64,000 nt of DNA from Acinetobacter sp. NCu2D-2 (GTDB lineage Bacteria; Pseudomonadota; Gammaproteobacteria; Pseudomonadales; Moraxellaceae), in contig NZ_CP015595.1 in NCBI RefSeq assembly GCF_001647675.1, positions 1 through 64,000 on the forward strand, written 5' to 3'. A program made the position numbers and the translations under genes. Below the pieces are notes generated by a model, which ran no database searches, had not been told where the DNA came from, and saw only the letters and a program-made list of their open reading frames with translations. Shown here in pieces: positions 9,324-18,199 of the stretch. Numbering within the stretch: position 1 is the stretch's first letter; every line of letters begins with the position of its first letter.

Positions 9324-9675
9324 TTCCATGTTCCTTATGTAAACCAAGGGTTTTTAGATAAAACCCATCTTAAAATTGCATCAAATTGATCTTAAAACGC
9401 CTATTGATATTTAAATAAAAATAATTAAATCAATAATTTAAATATTTTTTACTAAATTCATCAGCCTTGAGTCTAAGACCTATTGATTTTTGGGATTAAT
9501 CTCATCATACTGATTTTCATAAATTACGCAATACATAAATTAATTACGTAATACGTAAATTAGACGTATGCGAAGTTTAGTTTTAAGTTTCTCGATGCCC
9601 TCATTCTGTTTGATTCTTGGTAATCAACCCGCTTCGAGTAGAATACGAGTTAATAGAAATGAGAGTTGTCGGTTA
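9324..9675. other. Divergent control region between fahA and the IclR regulator
   Basis: A very AT-rich 352-bp gap that must hold the promoters of the catabolic operon (leftward) and the regulator (rightward). The only clear structure is the pair of palindromes at 9524-9558, listed separately. An open frame continues upstream of the regulator from 9568, but it lacks family similarity and looks non-coding. Confidence 0.7.
9524..9558. promoter_or_regulatory. Tandem palindromic operator, probable IclR-regulator site
   Basis: Two 15-bp sites lie exactly 20 bp apart: TTACGCAATACATAA (9524-9538) and TTACGTAATACGTAA (9544-9558). The second is an almost perfect palindrome around a central base and the first differs at two positions. 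Spacing of two helical turns on one face fits cooperative binding. The adjacent IclR regulator is the natural ligand; HmgR of Pseudomonas putida, an IclR protein, is known to bind a palindrome in its homogentisate promoter. Confidence 0.75.
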
Positions 9676-10488
9676 ATGACTGAAGATAAAGTACAGGGTG
9701 GGGTTCAGTCCCTTGAAGTGGGTCTAGGTGTATTGGATGCGTTGATTACACATAGAACACCGATGATGTTAAAAGAGTTGGCGGAAGCGTTGTCTATGCA
9801 TCCTGCAAAAGTCCATCGTTATGTTGTGAGTTTGGTTCGCATGAATTATGCAAAACAACTTGAAGATGGACGTTATGCATTGGGTGACCAAGCTTGGCGA
9901 TTAGGTTTGCAATGCATCCAACGTACGGATGTCATTCAAGCAGCTCAACCGCATATTCAAGCATTACATCGTGAAATACATTGCGGTCTGCAAATTAGTC
10001 GTTGGACGTCCCAAGGACCGTTGATCGTACAGTTTATTGAACCTGACCAGCCTGTTTCAGTCATTACACGTGTTGGCTCAATTATGCCGTTGTTAAATTC
10101 AGCGACCGGGCGTGCGTTTGCAAGTTTTCTTCCAGAAAATGTGGTGAAACCTTTACTTGAGCGTGAGTGGATTGAGAAGCAAAAACAAGATTTGTCGGTC
10201 TATCCGGCAAATTGGGAAGAATTTTTAGAACTGAAACAGGATATTGTCGCTAAAGGCGCAGCAACTGTTTCAGGGGATATGCTTGTAGGTGTGAATTCAT
10301 TTTGTGTCCCTGTATTTAATGTACATGGTGATATTGAATTTTGCATCGCAGCTTTAGGTAGTGAAGCTTACTTACCGATGGACTTTGAAAATGAGAAAGT
10401 TCGAGTATTAAAAGCCACCGCCAAAGCACTAACTGAATTTGTGACAAAAGGACAGTCGTCACCTGTTTTGCAAGTCCCAAATAATTAG
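9676..10488 (+). CDS. IclR-family transcriptional regulator
   Basis: A 270-residue DNA-binding regulator. Residues ~10-75 form the IclR winged helix-turn-helix (SLEVGLGVLDALITHRTP, LKELAEALSMHPAKVHRYVVSL). The C-terminal half is the IclR effector domain (SATGRAFASFLPENV, VSGDMLVGVNSFCVPVFN). I chose ATG 9676 because the homology starts at MTEDKVQGGVQSLE; an extension back to 9568 adds 36 unlike residues. It is divergent from the fah operon and upstream of the flavin hydroxylase, so it probably controls both, by analogy with HmgR. The effector is probably homogentisate or a related acid, but this is inferred. Confidence 0.9.
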   Translation: MTEDKVQGGVQSLEVGLGVLDALITHRTPMMLKELAEALSMHPAKVHRYVVSLVRMNYAKQLEDGRYALGDQAWRLGLQCIQRTDVIQAAQPHIQALHREIHCGLQISRWTSQGPLIVQFIEPDQPVSVITRVGSIMPLLNSATGRAFASFLPENVVKPLLEREWIEKQKQDLSVYPANWEEFLELKQDIVAKGAATVSGDMLVGVNSFCVPVFNVHGDIEFCIAALGSEAYLPMDFENEKVRVLKATAKALTEFVTKGQSSPVLQVPNN

Positions 10489-10614
10489 TACAGGCATTTA
10501 AAAGTGTAAGTTTTAAAAGAACAGGTATCTCATTTGGCGTCATTCTAATGGGGTACTGAGTTTGCAATTAGAACGTTTAATACCGTTTAGCATAATGAGG
10601 ACAAGGAGTTCGAA

Positions 10615-12324
10615 ATGCATTTTCCAGCAACGCAGCCACGACAATCTCTTTATTATGACTATCAAGTGTTTCCACACTTCCATAGTCAAGAAGCGATTCA
10701 TACAGATGAAAAAACTGTAACAGTTGTGGGTGCTGGTCCAATTGGTATGACCACTGCACTTTTACTCGCTAAGCAAGGTGTAAAAGTAATTCTATTGTCG
10801 TCTGAGCTTCAGTTATCTGAGGGAAGTCGTGCTTTGGTATATACAAAGCGCTCGATGGAAATTTTACAAGCTGCTGGTGCCGCTGAAAAAATTATGTCAA
10901 AAGCATTGCCATGGACACATGGTAATTCGATCTACAAAGGAAAAGTTGCATTTCGTATGGAGTCTCCAACCAACGAAAATGATCAATTTGAACCTTTGAA
11001 TAACCTTCAACAAAATTGGTTAGAGCATTTCTTATTAGAAACTATTAAAGAAAATGACAATATCGAAGTACGTTGGGGCAATAAAGTCGTCGATCACGTT
11101 CAACAAAATGACGAAGTGACTTTAACTATTCAGACGCCAGAAGGTGAGTACACGCATACATCTAAGTGGGTCGTTGCTGCTGATGGTGGTCGTTCTCCAA
11201 TTCGTGAACGTATGAAACTTTGGATGGAAGGTGCAAGCTACGAAGGTCGCTTTGTCATTGCAGATATCCGCATTAAATTGGATTATCCAACAGAGCGTCT
11301 TGCTTACTTTTCACCAGATTGGAACCCAGGCAATACCATCTTAATGCACCGTGAACCAGATAGTATTTGGCGTTTCGATTACCAGCTTGACACGTCGGTT
11401 ACCCCTGAAGAAGCATTAAAACCTGAGAATCTTCATAAAGCTGTACAAGATCAATTAAAAATGATTGGTCAAGATCATCTTGAATGGGAAATGGACTGGA
11501 GTACGGTTTACTCTGCACGTGCTTTGACATTAGATAACTACGTCCATAACCGTATTATCTTTGTGGGCGATGCTGCACACTTATTACCAATTTTTGGTGT
11601 GCGTGGTGCAAATACTGGTTTCCAAGATGCACAAGATTTAGCTTGGAAACTAGCAGGTGTGGTCAATGGTTGGGCACCAGAGAAATTACTTGAAAGCTAT
11701 ACTTACGATCGCGTAGGTGCAGCTCGTGAAATTATTGCTGAAGCTGGTAAGTCAACTCGCTTCATGGCGCCGCCTACAGATGGCTTTAAGCTACTTCGTG
11801 ATGCGGTACTGTCGCTGTCTTTAGAACATGAATTTGTGCGCCCACTCTATCATTGGCGTACTTCACGTCCACACGCTTACACACATTCTCCATTAAATAG
11901 TCAATTTGACGATAATTCAAAAATGGCAGAGCAAACTGAAAATGGAGCATTGATTCCGAATGTGAAGTTTGCTGATGGTTCGTACTTGTATGATTCAATC
12001 TCAGGGAAGTTCACTGTACTTGCTTTGACTGAAAATGGACAAATTTCAGCTCAATTGGTTGCTGAAGTTGCCCAGTTAAAAGCAGACAAAGTACCTGTAC
12101 AGCTTGTTGCATTAGCCATCGATGGACAACAGGTATCTGGAGCTGATCTGACATTAACAATCAGTCCTGATTTAGCTGAAAATCGCTTCTTTGCAAGTGC
12201 TGGTACAGTGTATTTGGTTCGTCCTGGTCATCATATTAATGGTCGTTGGTTGAGCTACAGTGAAAATGCATTAACCAAAACTTTCCAACAATTTGCTAAT
12301 GTAGAAAACGGAGTTGCAGCATGA
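10615..12324 (+). CDS. FAD-dependent aromatic hydroxylase, MhaA-like
   Basis: A 569-residue group A flavoprotein monooxygenase (PheA/MhpA family). The FAD fingerprint GAGPIG is at residues 39-44, the NADPH/FAD DG motif is in VVAADGGRSPIRERM and the GD motif in VGDAAHLLPIFGVRGANTG. A thioredoxin-like C-terminal domain follows. It has a strong AAGGAG site 8 nt before the ATG. Its stop overlaps the start of a 61-residue gene (ATGA). A large flavoprotein plus a tiny coupling protein beside homogentisate genes matches the MhaAB 3-hydroxyphenylacetate 6-hydroxylase of P. putida U, which makes homogentisate. Other phenolic acids remain possible substrates. Confidence 0.88.
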   Translation: MHFPATQPRQSLYYDYQVFPHFHSQEAIHTDEKTVTVVGAGPIGMTTALLLAKQGVKVILLSSELQLSEGSRALVYTKRSMEILQAAGAAEKIMSKALPWTHGNSIYKGKVAFRMESPTNENDQFEPLNNLQQNWLEHFLLETIKENDNIEVRWGNKVVDHVQQNDEVTLTIQTPEGEYTHTSKWVVAADGGRSPIRERMKLWMEGASYEGRFVIADIRIKLDYPTERLAYFSPDWNPGNTILMHREPDSIWRFDYQLDTSVTPEEALKPENLHKAVQDQLKMIGQDHLEWEMDWSTVYSARALTLDNYVHNRIIFVGDAAHLLPIFGVRGANTGFQDAQDLAWKLAGVVNGWAPEKLLESYTYDRVGAAREIIAEAGKSTRFMAPPTDGFKLLRDAVLSLSLEHEFVRPLYHWRTSRPHAYTHSPLNSQFDDNSKMAEQTENGALIPNVKFADGSYLYDSISGKFTVLALTENGQISAQLVAEVAQLKADKVPVQLVALAIDGQQVSGADLTLTISPDLAENRFFASAGTVYLVRPGHHINGRWLSYSENALTKTFQQFANVENGVAA

Positions 12325-12506
12325 GCTTAATTTCAATTGATGATCTTGAAAAAGTATATGATCATTTAGCAGAAAGCCTAGATTCGATCCCTGCTGAGAA
12401 ACGCGAATTATTTTTGGTAAAACTTGCGTTATTAAGTGCGAATCAAATCCAAGATGGTTCTGTTTTCTTGCAGTTAGTCAATCAAGCGAAAGTATTTGAA
12501 GATTAA
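12321..12506 (+). CDS. Small DUF2783-type protein, MhaB-like coupling subunit
   Basis: A 61-residue acidic helical protein (SIDDLEKVYDHLAESLD, ANQIQDGSVFLQLVNQA) without a signal peptide or cysteines. Its ATG overlaps the stop of the hydroxylase by 4 nt, so the two are translationally coupled. Its size and position match the small protein family that accompanies MhaA-type hydroxylases, where the small partner is thought to couple NADH oxidation to hydroxylation. Assignment rests on context and size more than on motifs. Confidence 0.8.
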   Translation: MSLISIDDLEKVYDHLAESLDSIPAEKRELFLVKLALLSANQIQDGSVFLQLVNQAKVFED

Positions 12507-12523
12507 TTCAATTATATTTCAAA

Positions 12524-12550
12524 AAAACCCAAACCTCGTGTTTGGGTTTT
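12524..12550 (+). terminator. Terminator of the hydroxylase operon
   Basis: AAAACCCAAAC and GTTTGGGTTTT form an 11-bp stem with a CTCGT loop, flanked by A and T tracts. It ends the IclR/hydroxylase side and could also work in the reverse direction. Confidence 0.9.
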
Positions 12551-13185
12551 TTTATAACTATAAAAATTGATTATAATTATTGCGACACGTTCATTTTTTA
12601 ATGTAGACTTTAAAATCGCAGAATTTTTATTTTAAATTGAATTTATAATATTTAAAAATAATAAATAACACTTCATATGTTGTGCTATTTAAAGGTCTCA
12701 GGCAGATAGGAGTGTAAGTAAGATTCTCAGCTTACTTTGATCGACTAATAACAAAAAAGTGTCTTACTAACAAAAAATATTTTGATGAAAACTATATAAA
12801 TAACATTTACTTATTAAATAATATGAATTTATTAAAAACTCTAAATTAGTCAATCTATGTTCTTATTTGCACTTTGGTAAGAAGTGAAAGCATGTGGTAG
12901 GGATTTCAAAATTCACCTCTGGTATAGTCTCGTTGGTATGAGAAGAGGCTTTAAGCTTTAACTTTTGAAGTAATTTGAATAATATATTTCAGCGAGTCTG
13001 TAATAAATTAATGAATAATTAAGAAATGCCATATAATCAGTTTATTGTTTATATGTGATGATGACAGATATTATCTTTTAACAGAATTTTTATACTATGC
13101 AAGATTAAACCTATTTGGGGGAGATGATTAAGATAAAACTAATTTAATAAAAGATTAATTCCTTTTTAAGTAATAAATTTAAACT
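12551..13185. other. Long AT-rich gap without a recognisable gene
   Basis: 635 bp with no convincing reading frame. Weak structures are a 7-bp hairpin AAGTAAG/CTTACTT (12716-12737) and a nested imperfect hairpin around CCTCT...AGAGG (12916-12948). Neither matches an RNA family I can confirm. It may be the remnant of a lost gene. Confidence 0.5.
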
Positions 13186-14121
13186 TTACAGATGTAAAAA
13201 ATGGATAACGGTCGAAATACTGAAAATAGAGAGAAGTGTGCTGAATAAAAGAATAGTGGGTACTTTTTTCATATCATACTGCTGACCAAAAATGGCAAAT
13301 AAGCCAACCATAGAAACGCTCGACAATAATGTTCCTGCAAATATCATTTCGGCATTGGTGTTAGGAAGACATTGGAAAATTCCGAAAACCAACAGCGGTA
13401 AAGTAACTAATTTTAAGCTCACAGTAATCGATAGATCTCTTCCTAGCTTTTTCTGTGAAGCTAGGGTAATTCCATATAAACTGCCGCCAATAACGAGTAA
13501 ACCCACAGGCATTGTCGTTTGCCCAATGGGCTGTAGTACTTTAATTAATTGCTCAGGTAATTGAAGTGAAAAGAAACTGAGAGCGGAACCTATAATCAAA
13601 GCAATGATAATTGGATTTTTAATGATATTGCTTAAACCTGTTTTCAAAATGTCTTTTAGACTTTGCTGACTTTTACCGAGTTCTAAACAAATCAGAAACA
13701 TGAGGAAAATAACAAAATTTTCAACAAGAAAAGTCATTCCAAAATAAATCGCTGCTCGTTCTCCAAGGAACATATACAGTAAGCCACTACCAATAAAGCC
13801 GGTATTCGACATGGAGCTACCCATTGCCATAACACTTGATTCTGTTATAGGTGTTTTAATGACGTAGCGGTATATGCCAAACGCACTTAGAAATACAATG
13901 AATGAAGCAAGGCTATAAGCAATAAGATAGGGGACTTGGATTAGAGAATGAAAATCATGCGAAGAGATACTAACAAGTAATAAACACGGGATCGCAACTT
14001 TAATTGCGAACAGCCCCATGACTTTGAAATGCTCTTTCTCTAAAACCTTAAAATGAGCAATGAGATAGCCAATAAATATTGTAATAAATACAGGCAGAAT
14101 TAGATGAACGATCTCTAGCAT
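13186..14121 (-). CDS. AEC-family (auxin efflux carrier) transporter
   Basis: A 311-residue integral inner-membrane protein with about ten hydrophobic segments in the 5+5 arrangement of the AEC/BART superfamily. Family landmarks are VFITIFIGYLIAHFKVLEKEH at the N-terminus, the polar break MGSSMSNTGFIGSGLLYMFLG near residue 100 and LVIGGSLYGITL around residue 210. Members carry malate, malonate and similar anions. It is a single gene transcribed away from the sulfonate operon, and its substrate cannot be read from the sequence. Confidence 0.88.
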   Translation of the reverse strand: MLEIVHLILPVFITIFIGYLIAHFKVLEKEHFKVMGLFAIKVAIPCLLLVSISSHDFHSLIQVPYLIAYSLASFIVFLSAFGIYRYVIKTPITESSVMAMGSSMSNTGFIGSGLLYMFLGERAAIYFGMTFLVENFVIFLMFLICLELGKSQQSLKDILKTGLSNIIKNPIIIALIIGSALSFFSLQLPEQLIKVLQPIGQTTMPVGLLVIGGSLYGITLASQKKLGRDLSITVSLKLVTLPLLVFGIFQCLPNTNAEMIFAGTLLSSVSMVGLFAIFGQQYDMKKVPTILLFSTLLSIFSISTVIHFLHL

Positions 14122-14541
14122 AATAATTTCTATTTATTTGAAAAATAGGTATTTTTTAGATCGTTTATTATCCTAAATAAATATTGAAAAGTATAGTATA
14201 TAATCAAAATAATGATAGAAAAATAAGAGACTCTCTACCTAAAAATTATTTCTCGAAATTTATTAAAAGACAAAAATGTGAGTGCCATTTGCTTACTTAT
14301 CTTATCGCGTCAAACTGAGTGAGATGCAGGATTAACATCATTTCATGCTTGAGTAAAAACAGTTAAATATTTAATTTTCATTTGGCATGAATACCTGCAT
14401 TTTTATATCTAATTCGCATAACAAAATCTTATTAAATTAAATGAAATGTAATTTTCACTGCATTTTTCATTGTTTTATCTCTGCAGAATTCTATCCAAAT
14501 TCGACTCCTTAATTGAAAGGGGTAGTTCAATATTTGGAAAG
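14122..14541. other. Divergent intergenic region before the sulfur ABC operon
   Basis: About 420 bp that must hold the promoter of the permease gene. ATGCAGG (14324-14330) and CCTGCAT (14394-14400) form a 7-bp inverted repeat spaced by 63 bp. I see no clear operator. An open frame extends upstream of the chosen permease start to 14470. Confidence 0.5.
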
Positions 14542-16149
14542 ATGATGTCAGCGTTATTGAAAACACTAAATAATGTAGAGGGGGCTAAAAAGTTTAATAC
14601 TCAACTGCCGTTTGAGTGTATTAAATCAGTGTTGCTCTATAGTTTTGTACCGATCGCCACATTTTTATTCTGGTGGATTGCATCTCATCAGCTGTGGATG
14701 CCTGCACAAATTTTACCTACGCCACAACAAACATGGTTGACTTTTCTTGAACTCCTTCAAGCTCAAGATCTAATGAATCATATCAGTATCAGTATCAATC
14801 GCTTAGCTATAGGTGGCTTGTTTGGCATTATCGGTGGGCTGATCTTTGGTGGGTTATTAGGTTTAAGTCAAAAATTTGAGCGCTATAGTTCGGCGAGTTT
14901 TTTTGCCATAGCAATTATCCCAACATTGGCATGGTTACCTTTACTGATGATGTGGTTAGGAATAGAAGAAGGCTTAAAATATTTCCTGATATTTAAAGCT
15001 GTCTTTATTCCAATTGCCTTGCATGTGCAAACAGGATTAAAAGAAATACAACCCAAACTCAAAGAAGTGAGTTATGTGCTTGGATTCACCCGGCATCAAC
15101 AATGTTTAAAGCTCATATTCCCATCTGTATTAGCATACTTCTTTATAGGATTAAGAATTGCTTTGGCCGCAGGTTGGACAACTTTAGTTGCCGTTGAGCT
15201 CATTGCTTCCTCTGAGGGAATTGGATATTTAATGGTAACTGGGCGACAATTATTTCAGCTCGACATCGTTTTTGTCATGATTTTTGTGATTGCATTCATT
15301 GGCATCGGGATCGATGTGTTGGTGTCTTGGATTGAACGCAAAATTGTATTTTGGCCACATGCGGCTATAAGTGCCCAGCCCACGTCCAAGAAGACTAAAC
15401 AGCTTTGGCAGCCTGGGATATTTCCTATCTTTCTTGTGATTCTGTGGTGGATAGTAACATTTAAAACTTGGATCGCAGTTGAATTATTACCCTCGCCGCA
15501 AAATGTTTTCTATACCCTTATTTCTGAATTACAAAGTAATGGGTTAATTACAGCAACTGTAGAAAGCTTAAGCCGTGCATTACAAGGCTTATTTCATGGG
15601 GCTTTTTGGGGTATTGGACTCGGTATTTTAGTCGGGAACTCTTCATTCCTTAATCGATTAGTAACACCGAGTTTAAATACTTTACGCCTGATCGCTATTT
15701 TTGCATGGATCCCATTGCTTACTGCATGGTTTGGGTTAGGTGATTTATCAAAAATCATATTCATTGCTTTAGCAACTTTCTTCCCAATGTTTGTCGCAAC
15801 AAGCCAATCGGTCAAGGGATTATCTCAGCAGCTGATTGACGTCAGTACAGTGCTTGGTTTGAGCTTTCGCCAACGTATATGCAAATTGATTTTACCGAGT
15901 ATTACTCCTGCAATATTTTCGGGACTTCGATTGGCATTACTTTATGCATGGATGGCGTCATTTGGGGCGGAATACTTAATGGGCTCTGGGATTGGTATAG
16001 GGACTTACATGATGACCGCACAGCAAAGTTTTGACATGGATCGTGTCATTGCAGCAACGATATTGGTTTCTGTTTTGGGTGTTTTACTCGCTTATATCGG
16101 ACAATTTTTTGAAAATAAAGCCACAGCTTGGCGTAGAAATCATGGTTAA
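14542..16149 (+). CDS. Fused tandem ABC permease, SsuC/TauC-like
   Basis: A 535-residue inner-membrane protein containing two complete BPD permease domains, each about 250 residues. The first carries the EAA loop motif around GLKEIQPKLKEVSYVLGFT and the second around VKGLSQQLIDVSTVLGLS; both continue into typical SsuC sequence (FIGLRIALAAGWTTLVAVEL, FSGLRLALLYAWMASFGAEYL). Normally two copies of a 260-residue SsuC form a dimer, so this is an internal duplication and fusion. The start is uncertain: ATG 14542 and 14545 lie beside GGAAAG, and the frame is open back to 14470. The downstream ATPase overlaps its 3' end. Confidence 0.9.
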   Translation: MMSALLKTLNNVEGAKKFNTQLPFECIKSVLLYSFVPIATFLFWWIASHQLWMPAQILPTPQQTWLTFLELLQAQDLMNHISISINRLAIGGLFGIIGGLIFGGLLGLSQKFERYSSASFFAIAIIPTLAWLPLLMMWLGIEEGLKYFLIFKAVFIPIALHVQTGLKEIQPKLKEVSYVLGFTRHQQCLKLIFPSVLAYFFIGLRIALAAGWTTLVAVELIASSEGIGYLMVTGRQLFQLDIVFVMIFVIAFIGIGIDVLVSWIERKIVFWPHAAISAQPTSKKTKQLWQPGIFPIFLVILWWIVTFKTWIAVELLPSPQNVFYTLISELQSNGLITATVESLSRALQGLFHGAFWGIGLGILVGNSSFLNRLVTPSLNTLRLIAIFAWIPLLTAWFGLGDLSKIIFIALATFFPMFVATSQSVKGLSQQLIDVSTVLGLSFRQRICKLILPSITPAIFSGLRLALLYAWMASFGAEYLMGSGIGIGTYMMTAQQSFDMDRVIAATILVSVLGVLLAYIGQFFENKATAWRRNHG

Positions 16150-16966
16150 TAATATGAATAGCAAAGTAAATATTGAACAAAATTTAGAGGCGTCATGCAT
16201 TAAGCCGAAAGAGAATCACATGGTTGAGTTTAAGCATCTGAATAAATCATTTTTAGTAAATGATAAGCCTGTAGAAATTATTCATGACTTTAATCTGAGT
16301 ATTCGTGAAGGTGAGTTCCTTGCTATAGTTGGAACAAGTGGTTGTGGTAAATCCACATTATTAAGATTATTAAGTGGTTTAGACTCTGATTACAGCGGTG
16401 AAATCTTAGTTGAAGGGATACCAGTACAAGGTGTGGCCGATGATCGTGCTGTGGTTTTTCAAGAACCACGTTTATTCCCATGGCTAACGGTTTCGCAGAA
16501 TATTGAATTAGGTTTAATGAATGCTTCTCTATCAGCTGATGAGAAACAATTAAAGATACAACAAGCAATTGAGCTTATTCACTTAAATGGATTTGAACAT
16601 GCGTATCCACATCAACTTTCTGGTGGTATGGCACAAAGGGTAGCGATTGCACGAAGTTTGGTACGCCAACCTAAACTGTTCTTACTGGATGAGCCTTTTG
16701 GTGCATTAGATGCTTTGACTCGACATAGTATGCAGAACGAACTTTTAAGAATTCATGCTGAACATCAGATCACGACGATATTTATTACCCATGATGTTGA
16801 AGAAGCGGTAACACTTGCCGACCGCGTGGTGGTTTTAAAACCCAAGCCTGGTCGAATTGATGCGATCATTGATGTTAATTTGCCACGTCCACGGAATCGT
16901 TCATGTTTTGAATTACATCAATTAAAAGAGGAATTATTTAATAGATTGACTGACCATAAAGTCTAA
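16142..16966 (+). CDS. Sulfonate/nitrate-type ABC transporter ATPase (SsuB-like)
   Basis: A 274-residue ATP-binding subunit. Walker A is GTSGCGKST, the Q-loop is in VVFQEPRLFPWLTV, the signature is LSGGMAQR and Walker B is LFLLDEPFGALD, followed by the H-loop IFITHDVEEAV. FQEPRLFPWLTV and DRVVVLKPKPGRI are typical of the nitrate/sulfonate/taurine subfamily. It starts at ATG 16142 and overlaps the permease stop by 8 bp. About 24 extra N-terminal residues precede the domain (MVEFKHLNKSF), so a later start is possible. Confidence 0.93.
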   Translation: MVNNMNSKVNIEQNLEASCIKPKENHMVEFKHLNKSFLVNDKPVEIIHDFNLSIREGEFLAIVGTSGCGKSTLLRLLSGLDSDYSGEILVEGIPVQGVADDRAVVFQEPRLFPWLTVSQNIELGLMNASLSADEKQLKIQQAIELIHLNGFEHAYPHQLSGGMAQRVAIARSLVRQPKLFLLDEPFGALDALTRHSMQNELLRIHAEHQITTIFITHDVEEAVTLADRVVVLKPKPGRIDAIIDVNLPRPRNRSCFELHQLKEELFNRLTDHKV

Positions 16967-17281
16967 ATTTATTGAGCAAATTCTTTTAGCGTGATTCACT
17001 TAAAGTAAATCATATAGAGCTTTCGATGCAGTTTGAACTTAGATGCTCAAGTCGTGCGTTTACGATATTGAACTCTGTCAGCATATGGTGAATCAAATAA
17101 AAGAGATAAGCTTTGTGTATAAAATAAGTCTAATTTTTTAGGCTTATTTTATTTAAATAAAATTTGCTAAGTATTTTCACTTTATTGAAAAATAAAAATA
17201 AGATTTAAATATCATAAAAACGTATCAAGTCGATATAAAAAATTCATTATATTTATATTCAAATGATTTGAAGATTTTAAA
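16967..17281. other. Intergenic region with terminator, before the Crp/Fnr gene
   Basis: 315 bp without a gene. Its first two thirds hold nothing recognisable. The terminator-like inverted repeat at 17121-17150 suggests the ABC operon ends here. The AT-rich 100 bp after it are the likely promoter of the regulator. Confidence 0.6.
17121..17152 (+). terminator. Probable terminator after the ABC ATPase gene
   Basis: AAAATAAGTCTAA and TTAGGCTTATTTT pair over 12 of 13 positions with a TTTT loop, followed by an AT-rich tail. Confidence 0.65.
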
Positions 17282-18082
17282 ATGCAATTCCACGATTTTA
17301 GAGATATTACACACTCTGAAGATTATAGTAAGTTTAAAGAAATATTGGAGCCGAGAGTTCATCATCTCGGGCTGCATCCATTGCACGATACGCTTGATTA
17401 TCGAAAGCTTGCGGAAGAGCAGTTATTGCAATGTAAATTTATGGAAAATATTTCCGATTTAGAACGTCAAGAGTTGTTTTCTAAAATTAAAATTAAACAT
17501 TATTTTAGTGGGCAGACGATTTATCAGCGTAATGAAGAATGTAATGAACTGATTTTTATATTAAGAGGTACGGTTCAACTTGGCTGGCATACAGAGCTGG
17601 GTCGTTACATTATTCATAAATTCATACCATCAGGTATTCTTTTAAATATCATATATTTAATTTCAAACTCCCTGTTTGAGCATGAATTTATTGCGCATGA
17701 AGCAACTGTTGTAGCAGTCATTCCAAAAGAGGTGTTTTTACCTATATTGAACAATAACTCTAAAATGCTTTATGACATATTTAGATTGGTGTGTCAGCGC
17801 AACCGGTTATTGGATAATGATATCTATAATCAAAGTACGCAATCACTTCGGGTACAAATCGCTCGGCAGTTATTATACCTTTATGAGTATTTTTCAAGCC
17901 AACAGAATGGGATAATTAAACTCAGTATCAAATTGTCTCAAGAAAATTTGGCAGATTTACTTAAAACTTCACGACAAAGTATTCGTAAAGAAATGCAGAA
18001 ATTTATAGATGAAGGCATTATTGAATCTAAATATAACCAAATAAATATTTTAGATATTGATGGATTGCGAAATATATTATGA
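17282..18082 (+). CDS. Crp/Fnr-family transcriptional regulator
   Basis: A 266-residue protein with an N-terminal segment of about 55 residues, then a cyclic-nucleotide-binding-like beta-roll (~residues 60-165, with FSGQTIYQRNEECNELIFILRGTVQLGW). A C-terminal Crp-type helix-turn-helix is seen around KLSQENLADLLKTSRQSIRKEMQKF. The cAMP-contact signature is not conserved and there is no Fnr cysteine set, so the ligand is unknown. It lies between the ABC transporter genes and the binding-protein gene of the same sulfur cluster and is their likely regulator, although sulfonate operons are more often under CysB/Cbl LysR control. Confidence 0.85.
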   Translation: MQFHDFRDITHSEDYSKFKEILEPRVHHLGLHPLHDTLDYRKLAEEQLLQCKFMENISDLERQELFSKIKIKHYFSGQTIYQRNEECNELIFILRGTVQLGWHTELGRYIIHKFIPSGILLNIIYLISNSLFEHEFIAHEATVVAVIPKEVFLPILNNNSKMLYDIFRLVCQRNRLLDNDIYNQSTQSLRVQIARQLLYLYEYFSSQQNGIIKLSIKLSQENLADLLKTSRQSIRKEMQKFIDEGIIESKYNQINILDIDGLRNIL

Positions 18083-18199
18083 ATTGAATATTTAATATAA
18101 CCAATTCTTTTTTTGATTAAATAATTGTATTTTTCAAGCAAGATTGTATTGAGTGCCATTTCTATAATCACCTTAATTTAAAAATAAGGTGATGCTCAA

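Noticed and set aside
12693-12720. GGTCTCAGGCAGATAGGAGTG resembles the 3' half of a glycine riboswitch.
   Set aside because: The 5' half and the conserved junction are absent, and no glycine-related gene follows. I treat it as chance similarity.
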